Source: Alisma plantago-aquatica
Lineage: Eukaryota > Streptophyta > Magnoliopsida > Alismatales > Alismataceae
NCBI GenBank assembly: GCA_963693085.1
Contig: OY856411.1
Coordinates: 1,348,178,550 to 1,348,242,549 of the forward strand
Direction: 5' to 3'
DNA length: 64,000 bases
Shown here: one piece after another, positions 1 to 11,127 of the stretch
Numbering within the stretch: position 1 is the first letter of the stretch
Layout of the letters: each line of letters opens with the position of its first letter
Notes under the pieces: model-generated
Database searches by the model: none
The model's input: only the letters and a program-made list of their open reading frames with translations
Told to the model about the DNA's origin: nothing
Program-made: the position numbers and the translations under genes

Positions 1-834
1 AATTATTTCTTATTCATCATCTACTTCGACTGCTTCTATGATGTTACATATTGGGACGCCATTGTTGCTACTTGTGCTATGATTAGCATATTTTACTTGT
101 TTCTTTATGCTTTTTCACTATCTATTGTTCATGCTCTATTTTGCACGTTGACTTTCTACTGTGGACCAACACTCTTTGGACTCTGTGAACTAGCACTCTT
201 TGGACTTTGATGTCTACTATTGTGATGGATATTTTATGAGGAGGGAAGATGATGAAGACTTTTGTGGATGACTTTACATGGAGCTTCGTCTACATTATAT
301 ATTGGAGTTATTTATTTGCTTGCTACTTTGTACACTGGTCTTTTATCTGCGTACGTCATCGACTTCTGCTATTATGTGCCAGCACTCCTTGGCTTGTCCA
401 AGCTTTGTATATGTTAACTATTTTCTATTGTGATCCAACACTCTCTGGCTCATCCTTTCTTTGTTTGTACGTCGACTATTGTTGCTTCTTGTGACGTAGC
501 ACTCTCTAGGACTTGTGATACAACACTCTATATCTACTATGATGATGACTCTAATGAATATCTTGGTGCCTATCCACTATTCTTTCTTCTGCTCTAGATG
601 CCATTATGATTATCAACAAGTCTCTATGCCTGTCCAGATATTTGTTTCTTTGGAGTATCTACTTGATGGGGAGTCTTTGAGTGCTTGAATGACTTATTGT
701 AACATTGAGGGGGAGAAATTTTTGTATGGTCTTAGTATCTTTTTATTCTCTTTAGTCTGTTTATTTGTATGTATGTCTGTCTGTCTATTACCAAGCTAAC
801 TTGGGATTCTCCCAAGCTCTAGTCTGAGGGGGAG
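1..834 (+). mobile_element. Probable 3' internal tail of a Ty1/copia element
   Basis: No conserved coding domain is visible. The stretch is T-rich and carries a loose recurrence of a CACTCTxTGGACTxxTGA phrase, near 165-215, 385-400, 430-450 and 500-530. It ends in two purine tracts typical of copia polypurine tracts, at about 706-716 and 826-835. The purine tracts are seen directly; assignment to copia is inference from their form and from the LTR-like sequence that follows. The short open frame at 249-494 looks like chance. Confidence 0.35.
826..834 (+). other. Polypurine tract before copia-like LTR
   Basis: A GAGGGGGAG tract sits immediately before a TGCTAGAATG sequence, the usual arrangement of the plus-strand primer and 3' LTR in plant copia elements. 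A similar GAGGGGGAG tract lies at about 706-716. Confidence 0.4.
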
Positions 835-1234
835 TGCTAGAATGTCTATTTATGTAAGTGGTTTAGTCTTTTACTTAGTTGTATTTAGTCTAATTGTAAC
901 ATGGGACCAATTGTGTATTGGCCCATTAGAGTTTGTCTAAGTGTTTGTATGCTTCCCCCTTATCTTATTTATAGGAAAGGGTGGATGCCTCCTATCTATA
1001 AAAGCAATAACAAAAACCTACATGTTTGGGTTTCTCCCCACTTATATCTCTTTCCACATGTAATTCTCACTTGATATATTTGGGAGTTTATCTCCTCTTG
1101 ATACCCCTTTTTTCTTTTGCATTCTTCATCTTGAATGAGGCATCATCTTTTAATGTTCTTAAATCAAGTAATCTTTTGAAAATATCATTTAATGTTCATA
1201 TTATTCACTCTTAATTCTATTGAACCCTTATTCA
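835..1234 (+). mobile_element. Putative copia 3' LTR (right end approximate)
   Basis: The region starts with TG after a polypurine tract. It contains a TATA-like tCTATAAAAG box at about 996-1005 and ends plausibly at a CA near 1234. The 5' partner LTR is outside the window, so neither terminal identity nor a target duplication can be checked and the right edge is a guess. Confidence 0.35.
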
Positions 1235-1548
1235 TGTTATGACTTATTTAACACTTGCTAAACTCCATTATTCAAGCAATGGTGGCACATGTATGGTGTA
1301 GGTTAACGTGTGAGGGGCTATTAGGCCTTAGTTGTACATACTCCTCAGGTCTTAGTCCCTAAATCTGAGGTATCTTAACCTTAGTTTCACACACTCCTTG
1401 AGCATAGTATCTAAATTAGGGGTATTTCACCATTTTTGCACATAATCCATGGATTTTAGTCCATATATAGGCATTTTTTTGTAATACAACAATCATTGTC
1501 CATACTGTTAGATATTACTAGTCAGGCTTGTACACATGGATGTTGCTT
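1235..1548. other. No gene seen; imperfect ~53-bp tandem duplication
   Basis: No coding potential was recognised. Around 1330-1432 a segment of roughly 53 bp, beginning CTTAGTT and ending TATxTxACC, occurs twice in diverged form. The sequence is otherwise AT-rich and anonymous. Confidence 0.4.
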
Positions 1549-1553
1549 GTTCT
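1549..1553 (+). repeat. Left target-site duplication GTTCT of solo LTR
   Basis: GTTCT directly precedes TGTTGG at 1554 and recurs directly after CAACA at 3172-3176, as expected for a 5-bp integrase duplication. Confidence 0.85.
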
Positions 1554-3171
1554 TGTTGGATCCTAGATGGGTGATTAGATGCTCTAGAGGGGGGGTGAAT
1601 AGAGCTGAAAGCACTTAAACAAAACTCATTAAACCTTCAAGATATATGACAAGATAAGGTTGCTAAATAGGTAATTTGAGTGCAACTAACACATACATAG
1701 AAAGGGAGAGAGAGATTGAGCATGCACCAATTAGACAAGCTATTTAGAGTGGTTCCACACTTCAAACTAGAAGTGTTTCAGTCCACTTGCCTAGAGAGGT
1801 CAACCTCTTGGACTTCTAAACTATTTCACTCTTATATTCATTCATAAGACATACAATGCATGACCAAACAAAACACTTACCTATCCAATACAAAGAGTCT
1901 TCAACCTTACCAAGGACTTACCCACTTTGCAAGAGTCTTCAGCCTTCTCCAAGGACTTACCCACTCTTGCACAAGTCTTTAGCCTTGCAGGGATCACCCA
2001 CTCTTCTTGGATCTTCAACTTTTGACTTCACCTTCACTCGGAGAAGCTTCCACCAAGGACTTACCTACTTGAGAAAGGAGTCTTCTGCCTTCACCAAGGA
2101 CTTACCCACTCTTGCTCCAAGTCTTCATCCTTGATCTTCACCAAGGGACTCCTTCCCTTGTTCTTCTTCACCTCTCTTGGACAAGAGAGAGAACCTTCAT
2201 CTTCATGATTGCAAATGAGAGATGGGGAGGTGGTGGAAGTGAGAGCCTCACAAGATATACATGTAGGACTAGCTCTCTTACATATTTCCTACTCACTCTA
2301 ATGGATGTAGCAAGTGATTAAGCGCGATTAAGCTTAGAGAGAGAGAGGAGTTTGTAGGAAGCACTCAACTATAGAATAGGAACCTCATATAGAGTTTGCA
2401 TTGACTGCTCAACCTTGGAATGAAGCCCAAGGGGTCCTATTTATAGATGGGGATGCCTCTTAGCCTTTGGGAACACTTGTGAATGAAAACTAGCCGTTTT
2501 GTGGCTTGCAACGGATATATTTTCACTTGTTGCAACTCCACAACGGCTAGAAATACTTTTCTGCACTTTTCCGTACAGTGCAATCGGTCGAGTTTCTATA
2601 AGGGTAACTCGCCCGATCAAGTAAATGACAAGGCCGATACTCAAGTGATCGGTTGAGTTTGTCCTGACAAAACTCGACCGACCATTAGGAATCAAAATGG
2701 TCAGTGACTTGATCGGTCGAGTTCTATGTAAACACAACTCGACCGATGCAATATGCAGAAAATTGATCAAGGATGATCGGTCGAGTTTTCAGGCTGGGAA
2801 ACTCGACCAACAAAGTGCATGTAATCAATTTTCAAAGTTGCATCTAAAGTGCTCTAATATTTGATCTAAGTGTTCCTGATATTTTTTCTAAGCTTAATTA
2901 CAATTCATACAATCATTACAAGTGATTTACAACATGATTCTAATGGATAAACATCATATTACAAAAATGTGCACTTGTATGACTTTGACTTGTCTTTTCT
3001 CCAATTTGATATGCGCAAGTTAGGGCAAATGGAGTGTGTCTATACCTAATCTTAAATCACTCAAGTACAAACATTAGACACCAATATGTGGAATGGTTAG
3101 TCATCATCAAAACATGGGTTTAGTCAATTTAGACGTGAGTCAATATTGACCTAATTGACCTTGAGTCAACA
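1554..3171 (+). mobile_element. Solo LTR, copia-like, 1,618 bp
   Basis: The segment begins TGTTG and ends CAACA, an inverted terminal pair typical of LTRs, and is flanked by a perfect 5-bp duplication GTTCT. No internal region, primer site or second LTR adjoins it, so it is a solo LTR left by LTR-LTR recombination. A G-rich phrase at about 1584-1600 (CTCTAGAGGGGGGGTGAATAG) resembles a motif common in plant copia-like LTRs; this family call is from memory and moderate. Open frames inside (1856-2134, 2112-2321, 2441-2770) have no recognised domain. An inverted-repeat cluster occupies 2578-2812. Confidence 0.8.
2578..2812. repeat. Cluster of GGTCGAGTT / AACTCGACC inverted repeats
   Basis: Four successive units of the form (GAT)CGGTCGAGTTt ... 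aAACTCGACC(GATC) can be read, each with a spacer of roughly 12-16 bases and able to form a hairpin. They start near 2583, 2650, 2711 and 2775. Arms vary by one or two bases, for example GGTTGAGTT in the second unit and CTCGCCCGATC in the first right arm. Confidence 0.75.
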
Positions 3172-3176
3172 GTTCT
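3172..3176 (+). repeat. Right target-site duplication GTTCT of solo LTR
   Basis: This matches 1549-1553 exactly. Confidence 0.85.
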
Positions 3177-3679
3177 ATATTTTTACATTTTTGTAGTTTT
3201 ATTGTTGGCAATCAAAATAATTGATTAATTGAAATCCTCTTGAAATGAATCACAATCTAAGTTATATTTCATATTTTCATTCAACCTGCTCTTATTTAAT
3301 TTTATACTGCTTTCATCTTAACTTTTTCTCTAAATCTTTCTTCCTATTGCCCAAATACCATTTTTAATATGTAGAGATATTTGTTTTTGCCCTTTATGTT
3401 TCTTGTCCTTTTAGGTATTCTAAATACCCAAAGTAGGAAATAACTATGAATGAGATTGATACTTGAGATCAAGAAGTTACATTCTAGGAATAGAAATAGA
3501 GATGGCTAGCTTTAGTTTAATTCTATTTTCTAATTCATATACGTAATATGATTTTGTAGTGAACCTTTTTGTTTTGGAGACAGATGTTAGACATTAATTT
3601 TTTTTGGTTATTTTCATCTCTATTTACATACTATTGTGATTGATTATCCAAAATCCCTTAGGATTTAATTTATGGCTAA
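3177..3679. other. AT-rich spacer, nothing recognised
   Basis: No domain, repeat or terminal structure was recognised. It lies between the solo LTR and the truncated copia integrase, where more of the minus-strand copia pol would be expected, so the copia element appears eroded or truncated here. Confidence 0.4.
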
Positions 3680-4140
3680 ATTTTATTGCAACTATTCAAA
3701 AATTTAGTTGGGATAGGATATATCAAGTTACTAAATGTAAAGTCTAGGAACTCCGAACCCCATATTTTAGACTTCCCATTCCATATCCCATATGGTGTCT
3801 TTTGAACATATTTGGAATGTAATTGGTTAGTGTAAACATGGCAGTTTGAAGAGCGTGTCCTCATAAGGAAGTTGAAGATTGGCTAAATTCATCATTGATC
3901 ATACCATTTCCAAGAAGGTGTCATTCCTTCTTTATGACAAAACATTACGTTGTAGTGTACCATGTGAAGCCAATTGTGATACAATACCATGATCTCTCAG
4001 AAGTACCTCAAACTTTTGGCTTATATATTCTCCAACAAGATTAGATTGTAGTGGTTTAATATACTTTTCAAGAGATTTGGATTTGTGTTTCATAAGATAC
4101 GCATATTTGTATCTACTAAATCATAGTAGAAGTGATGAAG
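3680..4140 (-). pseudogene. Ty1/copia integrase remnant
   Basis: Read on the minus strand, about 3930-4050 gives a GIVSQLASHGTLQ-like stretch followed by a diverged RRN motif. At 3740-3830 it gives KTPYGIWNGK followed by IWG. These correspond to the second-aspartate to glutamate part of the copia integrase core and to the KTPYExWxGKKP...LRIWG segment downstream. Stops and frameshifts interrupt it throughout, and reverse transcriptase and RNase H do not follow at lower coordinates. Ty1/copia order (gag, protease, integrase, RT) fits the GAG-pre-integrase and gag remnants upstream on the same strand. It is non-functional. Confidence 0.7.
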
Positions 4141-4179
4141 TAGTGATATCATCCTCTAGCACTAGTGCTAAAAGTTCCA

Positions 4180-4370
4180 CATAGATCAGTAAGTATGAGT
4201 CGTAATAAGTCACTTGCACTCTTACTATTACTAGTGAGGATAATTTTGTCATCTTACCTAATAAACGATATTCACATGTCTCTATGGATTCAAAATCAAA
4301 AGAGTACAGATAACCATCTTTATGGACTCTGGAAATCTCATTCTTATTTATGTGCCCTGGATGACTATGA
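4180..4370 (-). pseudogene. Copia GAG-pre-integrase domain remnant
   Basis: Minus-strand reading gives HKDGYLYSFDFESIETCE followed by LLGKMTK. This matches the conserved GAG-pre-integrase zinc-finger segment (HKDGYL...FDxESxxxCExCLxGKMTK) just upstream of integrase in Angela/Tork-type copia elements. It is collinear with the gag piece at 4576-4902 and the integrase at 3680-4140, so the three belong to one element. Reading frame is broken on both sides. The plus-strand open frame at 4165-4449 is a shadow of this remnant. Confidence 0.7.
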
Positions 4371-4575
4371 CATATATATGTTTAACTCTAACAATGGTAA
4401 AAAAATGTTCATGGTGTTGTTCATGACAAACATATATACGATTATATAATGATTGCATCATTTCATCATTGGACGATTCTTGGCCTAAGAGGTATCACAA
4501 ATATTTAGGGTTTCAACATACCCAATCCACTTGGGTACATGTAGCCCTTCTGGATCTCCTTCAATCATGTTGCAC

Positions 4576-4902
4576 TTAAATAACACCTTTGATACACTCA
4601 AACCTCTCTTGCCTTTTTTGCTCATGGAATGTATTCTTGAGATGTGTGGACATTTCTAGAATAGCCATGTTCTCATGTGCCTTCTGAAACTTGTGATTTA
4701 TATAGAAAAATATGAGGCACTTGAAATCAATAACATCATTGATATGCTTATGATAAGATTTGTTTTCCACTCTAGGAGCATTTGGAGTTGGTTCTAATGA
4801 TTCCAGGACATGGAGCTTATGCTCATGAATGAGAGCAATTATCAGTGTCCTATACCGGTCTTTAAAATTATCACCATTCAACTTTTCTTTTTCAAGGACC
4901 AA
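4576..4902 (-). pseudogene. Ty1/copia gag N-terminal remnant
   Basis: An open stretch of 108 codons reads KLNGDNFKDRYRTLIIAL, then HVLESLEP, APRV, then AHENMAILEMSTHLKNTF and EQKRQERFE. This follows the start of Angela/BARE-type copia capsid proteins: KLNGxNFxxWxRxLRIxL, YVLExPLP, QxxHExMxAxxMxxHLKExFxEQAxxERxE. The frame ends where the rest of capsid and the zinc knuckle should follow. Gag would coat the element RNA in cytoplasmic particles; this copy is defunct. Primer site and 5' LTR lie to its right, consistent with minus-strand orientation. Confidence 0.75.
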
Positions 4903-6158
4903 TCACAACAAGAAGTGATTATTTCTACTTGTAATTATATATACAAAGAAAAATTTACACAATTCAACACTTTGATTTGAAAATGAATTTTACATACGAT
5001 ATTAATTTGTCTTTTAATTAAAAACACTCTCGTAGTTTTCATCAAATTAAAAGCCCTGACTATGAATTCGAAAACAATATTCCAATGAGGCAAGTTCCAT
5101 ATTACATAAGTTATTAGTCAACTTAGGTTGACCGCTCACAGATTAACTATTTAGGTAGGTAACAATTACCAATTGCATCCAATGCAAGTCTTGGATAGAT
5201 GGTTACACGACTCCTTCTCAATAATCATCTTATTAAGTTTATGTCATTTTTATTCCTTTATTGCTTAATCCTATTACAATCACCTAGTCAAGTCTAACCC
5301 AAAGTCCAATAAAATAAGTTATGCACCCTACTTAGGCATAACCCAAATACTTACTATCACACTTTCTCAAGATAGTCGATGCACCACAATTTGCCGTGCC
5401 CATCCGTAGTCAATAAAGGTTTTCATGTGTATTGCACAATTGAAGGGATCTTAGTATTTCATATTATATTGAGGTATTTGATATAGTAATCATATATATC
5501 CAATCACCATTACATATATATTATTTATGTATCATATACCACGACAATCACCATAAGCAATAAATAAGGACATGTCAACTAGTACAACATCTTGATCCAA
5601 CAGGAGTTAGATAAAATAAACCAAGAGATTCACATCTAGTGTAATCATAAATCTGCCTTTATAGAGTTTCCCAATCATATGACTAGAAATATAGTTGTCT
5701 AATTGGATTCCCTATTTGGGTAGTTCTTCAATTTTTGATGAAGTTGTCATTTTGTCTTCATCATGAACCCTTCAAGGACCTTCCATGTTGGTGTGGGATT
5801 TTTATCATCTCCTCCTCTACACCATTGTCTATTGGTGATGTTAATACATCATTTATTTTAATTGCAAGAATGTACAGAGAGAAATATGACATGCAATCCA
5901 TATACATGTTACTTATCTTGATCTCAATAAAAAACCACATATCATGTGTTTTTTATCATGAGAATACACCACAACAACCTTTTTGCCCTACAACATCCAC
6001 CAAACAAAACAATTTCAAAGGCATTGTGTTAGTTTATGTAACTTACATATATCATATTACATATGAAATTTGGTAATTAACATGAATACACATTGCAAAT
6101 TGTTTTTCCGATGAATAATTTGTAGTTCAAAACCCAAACTAGTGTTAAAGGCATACGA
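4903..6158 (-). other. Probable 5' untranslated leader of the minus-strand copia
   Basis: This AT-rich stretch of about 1.25 kb lies between the copia gag remnant and its degenerate primer site. No domain was recognised. The plus-strand open frame 5735-6076 has no recognisable family and is taken as chance. Assignment as leader is by position only. Confidence 0.35.
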
Positions 6159-6174
6159 CATAGATTTTGATATA
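6159..6174 (-). other. Degenerate tRNA primer-binding site of copia element
   Basis: On the minus strand the sequence just inside the LTR reads attATATCAAAATCTATG, aligning with the usual copia GGTATCAGAGCCTATG (initiator-Met tRNA primer) with several substitutions. Its place just inside the inferred LTR end supports the call. Confidence 0.5.
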
Positions 6175-6176
6175 AT

Positions 6177-6455
6177 TGTAGGATGTTGGTTGGAGGAGGC
6201 ACAGTAAAAATACAAAAATTCTTCAAATCAAACCCAAGACAATAGATACATCGTACAACACTGGTATATAAAGATGTATAAGTGATATTGATTATACCTT
6301 AGCACATAGTAGTTTTCCAACAACTAGACACATCTTAAGTGTAGAACGTGCACTTATGGATCCAGATCTAAAGTGGTTGTTGTTGTTTTTTCTTCCTTGT
6401 TGTCACAGAAATACCTTGTCTTCCTCTTAAAGAATCTACTTATTCTCAAGCCTCC
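6177..6455 (-). mobile_element. Copia (Angela/BARE-like) 5' LTR, 3' portion
   Basis: On the minus strand this ends ...CCTACA directly before the primer site. It is separated from the rest of the LTR (45229-46748) by the outer chromovirus, which inserted at 6451-6455 with a CCTCC duplication. Joined, the LTR is about 1.8 kb, similar to BARE/Angela LTRs. Right-end coordinates of the LTR are uncertain by several bases because no second LTR is present for comparison. Confidence 0.55.
6451..6455 (+). repeat. Left target-site duplication CCTCC of outer chromovirus
   Basis: CCTCC here is repeated at 45229-45233, immediately outside the far end of the outer element's 3' LTR. Confidence 0.85.
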
Positions 6456-7022
6456 TATAAGGACCATGACCTTCGTTTTGGGCTTACCATGTTTGCTTTG
6501 CCTAAACCTTGTGCTTGGTTGCTTGATAATCATCTTTAGTGATGATTAGGGTTTGCTTGTGATTAGGTAGAGAGATGGAGGTGCTACTTGCAAAATAACC
6601 TAAGATAGGGTTGGAGAGCAAGTTGTCACCTTTAGAGATGCCTTTCTCTCTCTTTTCTTCCTCTAGGGTTGAGAGGAAGGTTTGGGCTCGTGCCTTGAGT
6701 TGAATTGGGCTTGGTTGAGCTCTTTTGGGCCTTGTTTTCCCTTGTTTGGGCCTTGCCTTGCTTGGTTAAGCCCTGTATCGGGCAAGGATGCTTTGTATTG
6801 GCCATGGGATATCGTCCATGGGATATCGCCCATGGGGGTGTGTTGGCCTTTGACCTTTGTTTACCTCCTTGCCTTGGTTGTGTCACCCTAGCTTGGACAT
6901 GTGGCCGAACCTTGGTTGAGTGGTGGCATGGCATGTGCATGAGTTTTGCAAGGTGGTTAAATGTGTGGACAAGTATCCCTTGGTAAGGTGACACCTTGCC
7001 TTAGTACCCCTTTGATCCTCAT

Positions 7023-7030
7023 CTATATAT
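7023..7030 (+). promoter_or_regulatory. TATA-like box in outer 5' LTR
   Basis: CTATATAT lies about 570 bases into the LTR and is preserved as TTTATATAT at 16386-16394 in the 3' LTR. It is a plausible core promoter for the element's RNA; the start site is inferred. Confidence 0.5.
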
Positions 7031-8029
7031 GCCTTGCCTTTCTCTTCCTTAGGAACCCTTTTAACTCTTTGTTGCTCCTCTCTTCCTTGTGTCCACGATA
7101 CACCTCTCCCTTGCAACCTTTGGTGGCTGATACCCTTGGAGGAGCTAAGGTTGGTTGTCGATCCCCTTGAAGGAGTTCTTCTTCTTCTTCCTTTAGCTTG
7201 GTAGTCGAACCCTAGGTGGGTCTTGTTCTTTGGTAAGCATCTTCCTCTCTCCTTAGCATCTTCTTCTCTATCTTGCCTACTCTTTGGCCATGGTGGTTAT
7301 GCTTCTTGTTCCTTTTCTTGAGGTGGCCGAAGTGGTGAGCTTGGAGCTAGGAGCTTGAAGCTTGGAGCTTTGGAGCTTGAGGAGTTTGCTTAAGGCGGGT
7401 TACATAACTTCTAACCCTAACTATACTACCTTCTCTATGTTGCATGTTTCATATATGATGATGATCGGCCATTGCATGTTATGTTCCTTGCTCTAGTATA
7501 TGTTGTTGATCTTATGGATATTATGAGCATGATGTTGTTGTTGTTGTTGATGGTTTATATGCCTTTTCACCTAGTTAGCCGAACCATGGTTTAGGGTTTC
7601 CTCATTGAGAAACACTCTTTTCTCTCCTTGGTTTAGAGAAGTGAGTTTGAGCTCTAGTAATGTGGGCAATACCCCTCTCTCGATTAGGTTGAGAGGTGAG
7701 CTTGTATTCTAGCTACTTGGGCAACACCCTCCTCTTACCATGGATTTCAGAGGTGAGATTTTGAATAGATGATGACCTATGTGGAGGTGGATCCTTGTGG
7801 TTGCCCGATTTGTGATAGAGGTTGTGCAAAACCCCTCTCTCTTGGTTGTTGAGAGGTGAGTCGACCTTCTTGATCAATTAGGGTTTGGTGCCCTTGTGCT
7901 TGAGGTTGAAGATGATCTTGTGGGGTTGTGCCTTACACGATATGACCTTGGAGTTGTGCTGCCTGATAGCCCTGTTTGGAGTTGTACCCATGGGTGACAC
8001 ACCTTGTTGAGATAGTTGACTTGGTGCCC

Positions 8030-8785
8030 GTTATGCTTTGGCTGATATGGAGCCTAGTAGGCTATCCTTGTGTTGGGCGATAGGGTTTAGTTGTGGTAGT
8101 ACACGATATGTCCTTGAGGTGTAATCCTTGGTAGATATGCTTGCTTGGGCATTTGGATGATCCTTGTGTCCCTAGACGATATGCCTAGTTGAAGCTTAGT
8201 TGGTGCCTGTTGTGGTCCTTTGGTCGATACCCTTGGTGGAGTTGATGGATGGGTGATACACCTATGATGAGTGGCTGATACACCTTGTATAGGTGGTTTC
8301 CCGATACATCCATGTAGATAGGACTCCCGATACACTCTCTTGTCTTAGGGTGGTCTTGGCTGATAGGCTTTGATAGCTTGGTGCCCAGCACAGCCTTAGT
8401 CGTTATCCTTGTTTAGATGAGCTTGGGCGATATGGTATGGTGCCCAGGATGGCTTTGGCCGATACCACCATGTCTTAGTTGAGCTTTGACTTATATGAAG
8501 TGTTGGACGATATGGCTTCATGCCCGACATGCTAAACCTAGGATGATGGTCGTTATGATGCTTCATGGCCATGCATGACACCATTCTTGGGCGTCATGGG
8601 TACTCTGGTCATTAGGGCTAACCCTCGGATGATGCTGAGATGGTTGCACATAGGGGCGCCTTGGGCGATACCCCTTTGGTCGATATGGCTCATGTTGAAG
8701 GTTAGACCAAAATTGAAACCTAACCTTAACCCTAGCTTGGTGCACGTTAGACCTTTGGTTGATAGCCATGGTAGTGTTGCACGTT
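8030..8785 (+). repeat. Degenerate array of CGATAY motifs in outer LTR
   Basis: More than a dozen copies of a phrase near TGGxCGATAC/T (variants GGCGATAG, GTCGATAC, GGCTGATAC, CCCGATAC, GACGATAT, GGCCGATAC) occur at irregular 20-60 base spacing. The corresponding stretch of the 3' LTR is about 42225-43000. No longer exact unit is seen. Confidence 0.5.
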
Positions 8786-11002
8786 AGACCTTGGTCATGG
8801 CTACCCGACACCATGAGTGCTAATGGAACCTTGATACATGTTAGAGTATGTGTAGTGTTTGGCAGATAAGGTGGTGAGTTGCTTTAGGGTTTGGAACCCT
8901 AGTCAGTACACCCTTTGGTGAGGGTTGGCACTGCTCGTCATACTTTATAGTGAGGGTTGTAGGAGTTTTGGTGAGGGTTCTGATAACCCAGAATGTATAT
9001 AGTTGATGGTTCTATTTTAATAATGATAACACATGTGATATGATGTAATTACCTTGAATCCTGCAGCTATGATGATGAGATAAGATGATAGGTGGTGAAC
9101 CAGGTATGTTTGGGAAGATATGATGTTGCTACACATGATGGTGTGACACATGCATATGGTCACAAGTATAAGGCATAATATATGACCATGATTAATAATA
9201 ATACTATGAATGATAAAGATTGTGTGATATACTCATGGATGCTTCTTTATACTTGATATCATGATCATTCTATTAATCCATGATGGCTTCAGTAATCTCT
9301 ACAAATGTGTATACTAACCATGCAGGTATTTCATGTGGATTCATAGCCTGGTAAGAGCTATGATATATATGTGCTTCGACTAGTACAATGTGATGATAGT
9401 CCTTGTTAATCAAATAACATGTTGATAAGTCTAAGGACCTGATATAAGGCTGAGTGCCTAGTTGAGGTGTTATCCTCTGATGATGAGATAAGGGATGCGT
9501 TCCCAGGATGCTAATGCATGACTATGATGCCTTGAGAGGCAGTGGTTGATATCATGAGGGATTGCGGTCCCAAGATAGTATGTTGATGGCAATAATGATG
9601 TAATGCTATAAGGCTATGTTATATTTTGCTTTGCCTCAACAATTGGCTTAAAATATACTAATCAATTATCGATGAACCTATCATGTAGTTTTCCCTGGAC
9701 ATAGATCCATTACTGCCAGTATCTAGTGATGGTGAAACAGGTTTATCCTATGGGATTTCCTGGAGTGCATATTGTTGAATATGTGAGGTTTCCCCTAGCC
9801 TAAAATAGGAGGGTTGAGTGCAACTGTGGTTGCAGACTCAGGATATATGGAGCATGGTGAACATACCCATGGCTCAGGATATGTGATGATGAGCATGATG
9901 CGTTCATGGCTTGGATGTATGTACTAGAACCTATGATGAGGTGAGTTGGGATATATGGGTAGCTTGCAGAGCCGACCCAGAGGTTGAGGCCCTATAAGCA
10001 TAAGAATGTGGTCTTGCTTGATGATTCGTGTACTGACCATGAGAAGGTGAGGTCATGGAGTCTAGATCTCCTTAGACCTTGTATGGCACCGGATTGGGCA
10101 TCACAGCCAATGGTTGGACTTGAGCAGGGAAGGCTCACTTCCTCAGGGCATAATAAAATGTAATCCAACCAAATAAGTATATCTTACTTATAACAAAACA
10201 CAGAACATTGATTGAGTCCTTGCTTATATAGCTGATCTAGTTACACCTTGCAGAGATGTGTACAATCTTTATATCTTGTGATAAGTTCTTATAAAGTGTA
10301 TCTTGTCAATCATGTTCCATAAAGAAATACTTGGTTATATGCCTCCCGGATATCTTGGTGAGCTTGATGGTAATAATAGCTTTTCTCATTATGTTGGTCT
10401 TATTATACGCTTTATCAGTTACCTATTGTTATCTGCTTTAACCTTTGAGGTTTTATAGTTTCGGCGGGGAGTTATGTTTCTCACTGGGACTGTGTGTCTC
10501 ACCTCGCTGGTTTACACCCTTTTTAGGTGATCGCTCTAGACGTGGTGGTGGTCGTGAGGTTGTGGCCGAGCAACAAGAGGAGCAGTAGAAGGCAAGTGAT
10601 GGACATGCTACTGTTTTGGTGGTTTTGTAGTAGAGTCCTAGAGTCATCCATGTACACTCGGGTCCTCAGAGGTGTTTGACGATGTTTCACAATGCTAGCT
10701 GTTGTAATTTTTGTATACCCTGTTGCTGGCCGTACGTGGTCGTTCTGTATGTATAAACAGGTGATGAACTAATATGCGATGTTGTGACAGTGGGTGACTT
10801 TAAGTGGTGAACATATCAGGCAGGTGATCTTGAATATATCTATATATGACATGATCTTCTTGTAGGGCCTGGTTGCAAATGTTCTGTATGTATGCTTTCC
10901 GCAATCAGTTTTAATTAACCTGTGTTTTCAGTAATATATGGTTCCGCACATTTTTGCGTGTCATCTCATTGTCTATGTGATGGTAGGGTGTCACCGTTGG
11001 TT

Positions 11003-11016
11003 TGGTATCAAATCCC
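11003..11016 (+). other. Primer-binding site of outer chromovirus (decayed)
   Basis: TGGTATCAAATCCC lies eight bases past the 5' LTR. It aligns with TGGTATCAGAGCTC in the inner elements, the plant initiator-Met-tRNA primer site. Following sequence (CTAGG, GAGTCTACAG) is also shared with the inner elements. Confidence 0.75.
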
Positions 11017-11127
11017 TAGGTTCGCTGAGTCTACAGGGATCTAGGACTAGGTTTGCGTCTGTTCTCGTGAGTTTCCCAGATTTTCTTACAATAACCTTCT
11101 TCCCTCAATAGAAGATAAAGCTTAAAG

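Larger units (their letters stand above)
6456..10995 (+). mobile_element. 5' LTR of outer chromovirus (4,540 bp)
   Basis: This aligns end to end with 15834-17238 plus 42108-45228. Its terminal dinucleotides have decayed: the start reads TATAAGGACC against TGTAAGGACC in the 3' LTR, and the end reads GTGTCACC against GTGTCACA. It carries a TATA-like box at 7023, a degenerate array of CGATAY motifs at about 8030-8780, and a short tandem duplication of a GGGATATCGxCCAT unit at 6805-6838 that is single in the 3' LTR. Open frames inside are not conserved coding sequence. Confidence 0.9.

Noticed and set aside
6632..8814. Overlapping open frames on both strands in the outer 5' LTR
   Set aside because: They are not preserved in frame between the 5' and 3' LTR copies and have no domain; they reflect GC-richer LTR sequence with few stops.
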